From: an uncultured Opitutia bacterium
Lineage (GTDB): Bacteria > Verrucomicrobiota > Verrucomicrobiia > Opitutales > UBA953
Assembly: GCA_937875975.1 (NCBI GenBank)
Contig: CALEEU010000075.1
Span: 1 to 8,725, forward strand
Length of the DNA stretch: 8,725 bases
Reading direction: 5' to 3'
This document shows, one piece after another, positions 1 through 5,946 of the stretch. The notes beneath the pieces are model-generated. The model saw nothing but the letters and a program-made list of their open reading frames with translations. It was not told the origin of the DNA and did not search any database. The position numbers and the translations under genes are program-made. How positions within the stretch are numbered: position 1 is the stretch's first letter; each line of letters opens with the position of its first letter.

Positions 1-43
1 AATCGTTTCAGGTGGCGGGTGGCAGCGTGAGATTGGGCAAACT

Positions 44-187
44 GTGCAAAGGTGCAACTGCGGCGGAGCCGCGTGCAAAGGTGCAAAGGTGAGTGAAGGG
101 CTAGGGGTAGGGATAGGGGTTGGGACAGGAAAACATTTCGGGTGGCGGGTGGCGGCGTGAGATTGGGCAAACTGTGCAAAGGTGCAA
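44..187 (+). repeat. Three paired GTGCAAAG words
   Basis: GTGCAA occurs six times, always as pairs with 8-bp spacing: starts at 44 and 52, 73 and 81, and 174 and 182. The first and third pairs belong to the 57-bp direct repeat; the middle pair (73-88) is an extra tandem copy between them. This suggests an octamer that expanded by slippage or local duplication. It could also be a set of protein-binding half-sites, but nothing in the sequence shows that. Confidence 0.8.
98..125 (+). repeat. TAGGGR tandem hexamers with G-quadruplex motif
   Basis: Four tandem hexamers run from 102 to 125: TAGGGG, TAGGGA, TAGGGG and TTGGGA. With the GGG at 98-100 this gives five G-runs separated by loops of only 2-3 nt, which meets the usual G3+N1-7 definition of an intramolecular G-quadruplex. 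The G-rich strand is the plus strand, which is the template strand for any transcription reading through from the minus-strand operon. Folding is predicted from the pattern, not shown. Confidence 0.75.
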
Positions 188-224
188 AAGTGGAGGTAAG
201 CGTGAGAGGTAGGGCGGTTGGAGC

Positions 225-277
225 GGCAGAGAGGCAGGCGGATGCGATGTCATCGCATCCCTACCCGAGGCAGAGAG
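225..277. repeat. 21-bp palindrome (240-260) flanked by 9-bp direct repeats
   Basis: Positions 240-249 and 251-260 are perfect 10-bp inverted arms around a single base at 250, with core GATGCGATGTCATCGCATC. The 9-mer GGCAGAGAG occurs on both sides, at 225-233 and 269-277. The symmetry fits a dimeric DNA-binding site or a small cruciform/hairpin. The one-base centre means an RNA hairpin would have to open inner pairs to form its loop. No coding sequence overlaps it. Confidence 0.7.
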
Positions 278-285
278 CACTCCCC

Positions 286-314
286 CGATACTCGATACTC
301 CAGACTCGATACTC
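286..314. repeat. CGATACTC triple repeat
   Basis: CGATACTC occurs at 286-293, 293-300 and 307-314. The longer word ACTCGATACTC is repeated at 290-300 and 304-314 with a 14-bp period. It sits immediately beyond the hairpin at the 3' end of the DUF1552 gene, so it would lie just past a transcript ending there. It is probably a low-complexity intergenic repeat; no function can be assigned. Confidence 0.7.
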
Positions 315-315
315 T

Positions 316-354
316 GAATTGAAGAAATCGAGCTTAGCTCAATTTCTTCAATTC
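316..354 (-). terminator. Long hairpin at the 3' end of the DUF1552 gene
   Basis: Positions 316-328 and 342-354 are perfect 13-bp inverted arms (GAATTGAAGAAAT and its complement). In the minus-strand RNA the next position forms a U-G wobble and four further pairs (GAGC/GCUC) follow, giving an 18-bp stem whose three-base loop is the UAA stop codon at 334-336. The 5' arm therefore encodes the last residues of the protein. There is no clear U-tract after the stem, so it is not a textbook rho-independent terminator. It may instead act as a 3' stability or rho-linked structure. Confidence 0.6.
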
Positions 355-1680
355 ACCGGTGCTGTCGCCGAGCTGGACGTCGCGGATGTCCATGCGGTTG
401 AGCATGCTGACCCAGAGGTTATTGATCGGGGTCTCCTTCTGATAGACGATGTGACGGCCCTGCTTGAGGGTACCGCAACCACCGCCGGCCAGGAGAATGG
501 GAAGGTCGTCGTGGTTGTGACGGTCGCCGTCGCCGTTACCAGAACCGTAGACGATCATGGAGTGATCAAGGAGATTGCCGTCGCCTTCCTTCACGGACTT
601 GAGGCGCTCGAGGAAGTAGGCGAGGTGAGTCGAATGGAAGACATTGATGTCTTGGATCTTCGACAGCTTCACGGGGTCGTGGCCGTGGTGGGAGATGCTG
701 TGGTGACCATCGCGCACGCCGATGAACGGGTACGAACGGTTGCTGCCTTCGTTGGCGAGGACGAACGTCGCCACGCGCGTGGTGTCGGTCTGGAACGCGA
801 GCACCATGAGATCAGCGAGGAGCTTCAGGTGTTCGGCGTAGCTTTCCGGGATACCCTTCGGGGTCAGCGCGCCGACGGGCAGCTTGCTCCGACCATCCTG
901 GCCGGACTTTGCGATGCGCATCTCCATCTCGCGGACCGCGGTGAAGTATTCATCCAGCTTGCGCTGGTCGTCGGCGCCGAGGCGGACGTTCAGTTCGCGG
1001 AAGTCTTCGCGCACCAGGTCGAGGACCGACTTGCGCTGGGCATCGCGACGCTGGCGCTCGAGGTCGGAGCCCGAGCCGAAGAGGCGTTCAAAGATCAGCT
1101 TCGGGTTCACTTCCTTCGGCATCGGCTGGGTGGCCGAGCGCCAGGAGATATTGGACTGGTAGATGCAGGAGTAGCCCGAGTCGCAGCCCCCGGCGAGCTT
1201 GCTGGCTTCGGTACCGATCTCGAGGGAGGCGAGGCGCGTACGGTCGCCGATGCGCGAGGCCGCGAGCTGGTCGGCCGAGACGCCGGAGCGGATGTTGGCG
1301 CCATCGGTCTTGCGCGGCTGCGCACCCGTGAGGAAGGCGGACATCGCGCGCGCGTGGTCGCCGCCGCCGTCACCGTTGGCGCGGGCCTTGTCGGCCGTGA
1401 GGCCCGTGAGCACCGAGAAATCTTTCCGGACGTTGGCGAGCGGCGCGAGGATCGGGGGAAGTTTGGAAGGCAGCGCCCCTTCGGCACCGACGCGCCAGCC
1501 GTCCATGTTCACGCCGTTCGGGACGTAGAGGATCGCCATGCGGTTCGGGGCGGCGTGCTTCGTCGGCGTGTTGCCGGCGGCCCACCCGGTCTGGAGACCC
1601 ATCGCTTCAAGCCAAGGCAGGGCCATGACGGCACCGAGGCCTTTGAGCACCGTGCGGCGGGGAATGAGGTCAGTCTTCAT
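334..1680 (-). CDS. DUF1552 family protein, Tat-exported
   Basis: A 448-residue protein with a twin-arginine signal: RR at residues 8-9 in the motif RRTVLKGLG, then a hydrophobic stretch to about residue 35. The mature part resembles the DUF1552 family. Visible landmarks are GGGDHARAMSAFLTG (105-119), a possible disulfide pair at C166 and C172, a His-rich HHSISHHGHD (326-335), and YGSGNGDGDRHNHDDLP (378-394). The clustered His and Asp residues suggest a metal site, reminiscent of the related DUF1501 proteins; that is inference. The family's biochemical role is not established. The gene starts 10 bp after the stop of the DUF1592/PSD1 gene on the same strand, so the two are almost certainly co-transcribed; their products are known to co-occur in Verrucomicrobiota and Planctomycetota. 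No strong Shine-Dalgarno precedes the ATG. The stop codon lies in the loop of a long hairpin. Confidence 0.9.
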   Translation of the reverse strand: MKTDLIPRRTVLKGLGAVMALPWLEAMGLQTGWAAGNTPTKHAAPNRMAILYVPNGVNMDGWRVGAEGALPSKLPPILAPLANVRKDFSVLTGLTADKARANGDGGGDHARAMSAFLTGAQPRKTDGANIRSGVSADQLAASRIGDRTRLASLEIGTEASKLAGGCDSGYSCIYQSNISWRSATQPMPKEVNPKLIFERLFGSGSDLERQRRDAQRKSVLDLVREDFRELNVRLGADDQRKLDEYFTAVREMEMRIAKSGQDGRSKLPVGALTPKGIPESYAEHLKLLADLMVLAFQTDTTRVATFVLANEGSNRSYPFIGVRDGHHSISHHGHDPVKLSKIQDINVFHSTHLAYFLERLKSVKEGDGNLLDHSMIVYGSGNGDGDRHNHDDLPILLAGGGCGTLKQGRHIVYQKETPINNLWVSMLNRMDIRDVQLGDSTGELKKLS

Positions 1681-1690
1681 AGCAGAGAGG

Positions 1691-4006
1691 TTACTTCTTA
1701 GAGGGGTGAGACCCCGCTTCGCCCTGGGATGTTCCCCGGCGGAGGCGGAAAGGGTCGCTCATGACCACCCCGAGGATGACCGAGGAGAAGCGGTTGCCCG
1801 ACTGGATGGCCGAATCCGTGATCTTATCGACCGCCGGGCCGTCGTAGTAATCGAGCCCGCGGCCCAGGCCGTAGGTCAGGAGCTTCGTGGAGAGGTTACG
1901 GACGAATTTTTCGCGGTCCTTGCGGAGGATCTGCTTGAGCTCGCCGGCGCCCGAGAACGTGCGTCCGTCGGAGAGTTTGCCGGCCGGATCGATCAACGTG
2001 CCTTCGTCCATCGTGCGGAGGAGCCCCACGCCGTCGAACTTCTCGAAAGCAAAGCCGATGGCGTCCATGCGGGAGTGACAGGAGGAGCAGGCCGGGTCGG
2101 CGCGGTGCTGTTCCATGCGTTGACGAAGGTTACCCTTGAGCTGCTGGCCTTCGAGCGTCGGCACGGAAGGCGGAGCGGGCGGCGGCGGCGTGCCGAGGAT
2201 TTGTTCGAGGATCCACTTGCCGCGCTTGACCGGTGAGGTGCGCGTCGGGTTGGAAGTCGCCGTGAGGATGGACGCGTGGGTGAGGATGCCGCCGCGTTCG
2301 CCCTTCGGGAGCGTCACGCGGACGAACTCTCCTTTGTCGCGGCTGCGGGGGAAGTCGGCCTTGATGCCGTAGAACGAAGCCAGCGTGCGGTCGAGGTAAG
2401 TGAAGTCACCATCAAGGAAGTCGAGCACGTCGCGGTCTTCGCGGACCACCTCGGCGAAGAAAAGCTCCGTCTCCTTCATCATCGACGTGCGGACCGCCTC
2501 GCTGAACTTCGGGTAGAGCGACGGATCCGGCGAGACCGTCGAGAGCTGGCGGAGCTGGAGCCATTGGATGCCGAAGCCTTGGGTTAGGTACTGCGCGCGC
2601 GGGTCCTTGAGGAGGCGGCGGGCCTGGGCTTCGAGGTTGGCGGAGAGCTTGCCCGCGTAGGCGAGTTGGAAGAGCTCGTCGTCGGGCATCGAGCCCCAGA
2701 GGAAATAGCTCAAGCGCGAGGCCAGCGCGAATTCGCTGATCGGATGGGCTTCGGTGGCCGTGGGCTTCTCGTCCTGTTCGCCGCGGAAGATGAATTTCGG
2801 TGAAGCCAGCACGACGGCGATCATCGCTTGGGCGCCGGCTTCCCATTGGCCGCTGCTCTTCTCGGCTGCGAGGAACACTCGGCCGTAGCGGGCCAGCTCG
2901 GGGCCTGTGGCCGGGCGGCGGAAAGCACGGCTCACGAACCAGTTCGCGACGGCCTTCGCGCGGACGTCGCCGGTCGTCTTGCCGATGACGACGGCCAGAC
3001 GGCGCTGCAATTCCGTGCGCGTGTCGGTCGGGCCGAGGAGGCGGAGACGGAGGCCGGAGAGCGAGCGGGCGTTGCCGGGAATCTTCGCGGGCGGATTGAG
3101 CCACTTCAGCGTGAACTCGTGTTTACCTGCCTTGAGGGCGGCGACCTTCACCTCAGCGACTTCGGATTTCTTGACTGCCTTGAACTGATAGGTACCGACC
3201 TCGACGCCATCGACGAGGAAGGCGACCTTCGGGGGCGGATCGCCGGGCGAGCCCGTGGAGCGCAGGCTGACCGAGATGAGGTAATCGCCGTCGCGCGGGG
3301 CTTCCATCGGGCCCGTGAGATAGGGCGCCGGTTCGAAGTAGCGCTGCTGGCTATCGCGGCGGCCCTTCGGGAGCATCTCGATCATCGCGAGGCCCGTGCC
3401 ATCGAGCTCATTGGCCTTCGTCGGCATCGCCTTGGCGGCGATCTGTTCGCCGACGGCGAGGAAGCGCTCCAGGTGGACCGGAGAGAACGTCAGCACGTCG
3501 CCGATGTTATCGAAGCCGTAGCCCGTATCGTCGGCCGGGAAGTCGGCGGAGAAATTCTCGTCGAGGAAGAGCAGATCGCGGATCGTGTTGTTGAACTCGA
3601 GCCGGTTGAGGCGGCGGATCGTCACGTCGCCCGGGTCCGGCTTCGCCTTCGCGATGGCGTTGGCGAGCAGCTTGTGGACGGACGTCTGCAGGTGCTCGAT
3701 CTCGGCGGGCGAGGGACGGACCTTGACCTTGGTCGGGGGCATCTCGCCGGAGGTCACCTGGCTGACGACCTCGCGCCAGACGCGTTGGTCGCGGAAGAAG
3801 CGGCTGTCGTCCTTGAAGGCCTCGAGGTTGAGGTGGCCCTTGGCGAGTTCGGCGTCGTGGCACTCGTAGCAGTACTTGTGCATGAAGGGCACGATATCCT
3901 TCTGGAAATCTTGGGCGGAGGCCTGGGAAAACCAGGCACAGACGACCGCCCCGAGCATCGCGATGATCGGGGTGGGCCAAGCTGCGCGAGGGGCCGAGAG
4001 CTGCAT
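1691..4006 (-). CDS. DUF1592-family (PSD1-type) protein with cytochrome c motifs
   Basis: A 771-residue exported protein. Residues 1-31 form a Sec-type signal peptide with likely cleavage after ASA. The planctomycete-type cytochrome region has a CYECH heme-binding motif at 46-50. Then come a DUF1587-like segment (about 130-190, starting RRLNRLEFNNTIRDLL), a beta-rich carbohydrate-binding-like segment (about 225-325), a DUF1595-like segment (about 345-410, AFRRPATGPE), DUF1592 (about 424-550), DUF1588 (about 567-666, with a second CSSCH heme-type motif at 640-644) and DUF1585 (about 680-752). The order matches full-length family members, so the gene looks intact. Two CxxCH motifs suggest periplasmic c-type heme attachment and a redox role, but the substrate is unknown. 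It leads the two-gene minus-strand operon. The ATG at 4006 is chosen because it gives a proper signal peptide; an ATG at 4013 is in another frame. Confidence 0.92.
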   Translation of the reverse strand: MQLSAPRAAWPTPIIAMLGAVVCAWFSQASAQDFQKDIVPFMHKYCYECHDAELAKGHLNLEAFKDDSRFFRDQRVWREVVSQVTSGEMPPTKVKVRPSPAEIEHLQTSVHKLLANAIAKAKPDPGDVTIRRLNRLEFNNTIRDLLFLDENFSADFPADDTGYGFDNIGDVLTFSPVHLERFLAVGEQIAAKAMPTKANELDGTGLAMIEMLPKGRRDSQQRYFEPAPYLTGPMEAPRDGDYLISVSLRSTGSPGDPPPKVAFLVDGVEVGTYQFKAVKKSEVAEVKVAALKAGKHEFTLKWLNPPAKIPGNARSLSGLRLRLLGPTDTRTELQRRLAVVIGKTTGDVRAKAVANWFVSRAFRRPATGPELARYGRVFLAAEKSSGQWEAGAQAMIAVVLASPKFIFRGEQDEKPTATEAHPISEFALASRLSYFLWGSMPDDELFQLAYAGKLSANLEAQARRLLKDPRAQYLTQGFGIQWLQLRQLSTVSPDPSLYPKFSEAVRTSMMKETELFFAEVVREDRDVLDFLDGDFTYLDRTLASFYGIKADFPRSRDKGEFVRVTLPKGERGGILTHASILTATSNPTRTSPVKRGKWILEQILGTPPPPAPPSVPTLEGQQLKGNLRQRMEQHRADPACSSCHSRMDAIGFAFEKFDGVGLLRTMDEGTLIDPAGKLSDGRTFSGAGELKQILRKDREKFVRNLSTKLLTYGLGRGLDYYDGPAVDKITDSAIQSGNRFSSVILGVVMSDPFRLRRGTSQGEAGSHPSKK

Positions 4007-4287
4007 CCGTCATTTAAACATAGCGAGCGGTGCTAGGTTGCAAACCAAAGGCCTAAACCGTCAAAAAGTTGTCAAAAACTCGTAAAAAGGCTTAACTGGC
4101 TGACTGGTAATCGATTGGTTATGCCAATCAGGACGGTTTATGGGGGTTATTTACCTAAAATAAGGTGAAAAAGGCCTATTTGGGCATTATTCCTCGATAC
4201 CGCGCGGAGCGGGGCCCAAGATGGCGATGAAGTTGGCAACCTAACCCCTTGCTTGGTGTTTTAGAGATACCCCACCCCTTTAATAAG
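4007..4287. promoter_or_regulatory. Divergent intergenic region with phased A-tracts
   Basis: This AT-richer gap separates the two divergent operons and must hold both promoters. GTCAAAAA at 4060 and 4071 and GTAAAAA at 4082 start at exact 11-bp intervals, putting A5 tracts on one helical face as in intrinsically bent DNA. AAAGGCCTA occurs at 4047-4055 and 4170-4178, with AAAGGCTTA at 4086-4094. TAAACCGTC (4054-4062) is inverted at 4132-4140, and GATTGG/CCAATC form a 6-bp inverted repeat at 4113-4129. For the minus operon, TTGACA (4075 to 4070) is a perfect -35 hexamer but has no good -10 at the usual distance; TTTGCA and TATGTT (4044 to 4017, 16-bp spacing) would give a nearly leaderless mRNA. 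No convincing plus-strand promoter was found. Confidence 0.5.
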
Positions 4288-4944
4288 ATGCGCACCCTCC
4301 CCCGACTCACCAGCAGCCTGCTGACCGCGGCCCTGCTCGGCCTTGGCACCGCTTCGGCGATCGACCTCGAAGGCCTCGTCAAGAACTCGCCCTTCGGCGG
4401 CACAGGCGCGGCGGCTGGTCCGGGCGTGGCCCCTAGCACCCTCGAATTCCGCGGCATGTATGCCGAAGACGGCGTCAACTACTACAGCATCTACAACACC
4501 CTGACCAAGCAGTCGAGCTGGGTAGCTGAAGGCGAAGCCCCGTCGACGAACGTACCCGTCGTCGTGAAAGGCTTCGACGTCGCGAATGAAACCCTCGTCA
4601 TCGACAACGGGGGCCAGGCTCAGCAGATGGCGCTGCACCAGGCCGTCGTGATCACTTACAAGGGCCCGAGCCCCGCACAGCTCGCCGCCGTTTCCAATGC
4701 CGTCGCCCAGCCGAGCACCGTCGCCGGCTCGCCCGGAGCAGGCGGCACGAACAATCTCACCCCAGCGCAGGTCGAAGCCTTCCGTCAGTCCATGCGCGAT
4801 AAGTTCAGCAAGGGCCGCGGTCCGGATAACGGCGGCGATCCTCGCCAACGCGGAACCGATACCACCAGCACTAAGACGCCCAAGACTCCGACCGCCGCGC
4901 CCGCACCCACGACGAAGCCCGCCAAGACCCCTAAGGTCCGCTAA
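4288..4944 (+). CDS. Exported GspC/PilP HR-like protein, head of T2SS operon
   Basis: A 218-residue protein. The N-terminus is a signal peptide or uncleaved anchor (residues 1-24, ending TASA before IDLEG). Residues 52-117, from LEFRGMYAEDG through SSWVAEGE and VIDNGGQAQQMAL, follow the small beta pattern of the HR domain in GspC and PilP: a hydrophobic-G start, a strand with aromatic residues, W-x3-GE, then V-x2-GFD and a G-rich turn. After residue 140 the sequence becomes Pro/Thr/Lys/Gly-rich, ending in a basic tail. Position before gspG and this pattern suggest an inner-membrane platform component contacting the secretin. No family was recognised with certainty, so this is inference. The ATG at 4288 is preferred over 4249 because it places the signal peptide at the N-terminus. 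A 16-nt pyrimidine-rich gap, without Shine-Dalgarno, separates it from gspG. Confidence 0.75.
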   Translation: MRTLPRLTSSLLTAALLGLGTASAIDLEGLVKNSPFGGTGAAAGPGVAPSTLEFRGMYAEDGVNYYSIYNTLTKQSSWVAEGEAPSTNVPVVVKGFDVANETLVIDNGGQAQQMALHQAVVITYKGPSPAQLAAVSNAVAQPSTVAGSPGAGGTNNLTPAQVEAFRQSMRDKFSKGRGPDNGGDPRQRGTDTTSTKTPKTPTAAPAPTTKPAKTPKVR

Positions 4945-4960
4945 GCCTTTTCTTCCCTCC

Positions 4961-5407
4961 ATGACCACCGTCCAGCCAAAGCACGCCCGCCGACTCCGCA
5001 AGGGCTTCACCCTCCTCGAAATCCTGATCACGATCGCCATCATGGCGCTCCTCGTCGGCGTCGTCGTTGGTAACCTCGATAAGTTTTTCGGCCAAGGCCA
5101 GGAAGGCTCCGCGAAAATCTTCGTGCGCTCGTCACTCGAAGCGCCGCTCCTCAGCTTCCGTCGCGACCTCGGCGACTACCCTACGACCGAACAAGGCATC
5201 AAGGCCCTGATCAAGGCACCGGAAGACAAGGCCGATCAGTGGAAGGGCCCGTACATCAAAGTCCCCGGCGGCAAGGCTCCTTCCGATCCGTGGGGTGAGC
5301 CGTACGAATACCGTTACCCCGGAACGCATAACACGGACAGCTACGATCTCTTCTCCAAAGGACGCGACAAGCAGGCGGACACCCCGGACGATATCGGCAA
5401 CTGGTGA
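4961..5407 (+). CDS. gspG: T2SS major pseudopilin GspG
   Basis: A 148-residue type II secretion major pseudopilin, the subunit that polymerises into the periplasmic pseudopilus. A 15-residue basic leader ends in KG before FTLLE, so prepilin peptidase should cleave after G15 and leave F16 as the N-terminal residue, with the conserved Glu at +5 (E20). A hydrophobic helix follows to about residue 38. Diagnostic GspG motifs are DYPTTEQGIKALI (72-84), the W-K-G-PYI segment (94-99), SDPWGEPYEYRYPG (108-121) and the C-terminal calcium-loop region YDLFSKGRDKQADTPDDIGNW (128-148). The ATG at 4961 is the start that gives a normal leader length; the open frame extends further upstream but only inside the preceding gene. 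The stop TGA overlaps the GTG of the next gene by 4 nt. Confidence 0.95.
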   Translation: MTTVQPKHARRLRKGFTLLEILITIAIMALLVGVVVGNLDKFFGQGQEGSAKIFVRSSLEAPLLSFRRDLGDYPTTEQGIKALIKAPEDKADQWKGPYIKVPGGKAPSDPWGEPYEYRYPGTHNTDSYDLFSKGRDKQADTPDDIGNW

Positions 5408-5946
5408 AGCAACCCCCACAGCAACGGTCCGGCACCCCGGCGCGTCCCGGCTTCACGTTGCTGGAGACGTTGCTGGCCATCGGCCTCATGAGCATGATCG
5501 CGGCCGTGCTGATCGGCGGCTCGAGCACGCTCCTCAAGAGCACCGTGCGCTCCGATCCGGAGGACGCGCTGCGTGCGCTCCTCCAGACCGTCCGTCGCAC
5601 CGCCGTCCAGAAGGCAGCCATCCTGGAACTGACGCCGGCCGACAACGCGGACGGCGCAGGACCGGACTTCCTTTGGGGCGAAGAAAATGTCGACCAAGAC
5701 CATCCGCGCACCGAGGAACGGCTGCCGAAGATCGAGGGCGTGAAGGTCCAGATCCTCGCCCCCGAAACCACCGGCGCGATCCTGCTGGGCGGCGTCGCCT
5801 CCGAGCAGCCCATCGTCCGCATGCGCTTCTACCCTGATGGCACGTGCGACCGCGTGCGCCTCGAAGTCACGCGCGAGGAAGGGCGCCGCGTGATTCCCAT
5901 CGACCCCTTGACCTGCGCGCCGTTGCCGGCCGTCGACGCCCGATGA
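5404..5946 (+). CDS. gspH: T2SS minor pseudopilin GspH-like
   Basis: A 180-residue pseudopilin that starts with GTG inside the gspG stop (GTGA). The 16-residue leader ends RPG before FTLLETLLAIGLMSM, with Glu at +5 (E21) and a hydrophobic helix to about residue 43. The globular part contains ALRALLQTVRRTAVQKAAILEL (55-76), the expected GspH-type helix and first strand, and VRMRFYPDGTCDRVRLEV (138-155), matching the F-x-P-D-G turn common near the C-terminus of GspH/FimT proteins. Cys148 and Cys171 could form a disulfide. GspH is thought to join the main fibre to the I-J-K tip. Assignment rests on this turn and on the gene order G-H-I-J-K. The GTG is the only start consistent with the leader; no Shine-Dalgarno is present, so coupling to gspG is likely. 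Confidence 0.88.
   Translation: MKQPPQQRSGTPARPGFTLLETLLAIGLMSMIAAVLIGGSSTLLKSTVRSDPEDALRALLQTVRRTAVQKAAILELTPADNADGAGPDFLWGEENVDQDHPRTEERLPKIEGVKVQILAPETTGAILLGGVASEQPIVRMRFYPDGTCDRVRLEVTREEGRRVIPIDPLTCAPLPAVDAR

Larger units (their letters stand above)
1..187. repeat. 57-bp imperfect direct repeat (1-57 and 131-187)
   Basis: Positions 1-57 recur at 131-187, offset by exactly 130 bp, with mismatches only at 3, 5, 10 and 24 of the first copy (53 of 57 identical). The core reads GGTGGCGGGTGGC followed by GCGTGAGATTGGGCAAAC and then GTGCAAAGGTGCAA. The first copy reaches the window edge, so the true unit may be longer and more copies may lie to the left. No coding function is visible. It lies downstream of the minus-strand DUF1552 gene. 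Confidence 0.85.

Noticed and set aside
1..333. CRISPR-like array from the repeats
   Set aside because: There are only two long copies with one 73-bp gap, no regular repeat-spacer periodicity, and no cas genes.
142..1701. 519-codon plus-strand open frame
   Set aside because: It is antisense to the DUF1552 gene, has no recognisable domain, and its composition (Val/Ala/Arg/Glu-rich) is typical of a shadow frame opposite a high-GC gene.
2828..4036. 402-codon plus-strand open frame
   Set aside because: It lies opposite the DUF1592/PSD1 gene, whose domains and signal peptide are clear; the antisense product shows only Arg/Ala/Glu-rich shadow composition.
4017..4075. Minus-strand promoter elements (TTGACA at 4075 to 4070; TTTGCA/TATGTT at 4044 to 4017)
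   Set aside because: TTGACA has no acceptable -10 at 16-18 bp, and the second pair is weak and would leave only a few bases of leader; recorded in the intergenic entry but not called as a promoter.
4233..4268. Plus-strand promoter TTGGCA with TTTAGA-like -10
   Set aside because: The spacing is over 20 bp and the -10 match is poor.
4697..4960. Upstream extension of the gspG frame
   Set aside because: It would put 88 residues before the prepilin leader and overlap the previous gene; the ATG at 4961 gives a normal 15-residue leader.
4261..5043. 260-codon minus-strand open frame
   Set aside because: Antisense to the HR-like gene and the start of gspG, both of which have signal or leader sequences; no domain in the antisense frame.
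5844..5942. Upstream extension of the gspI frame
   Set aside because: It overlaps gspH and would bury the prepilin cleavage site 38 residues into the protein; the ATGA overlap start at 5943 fits the operon.
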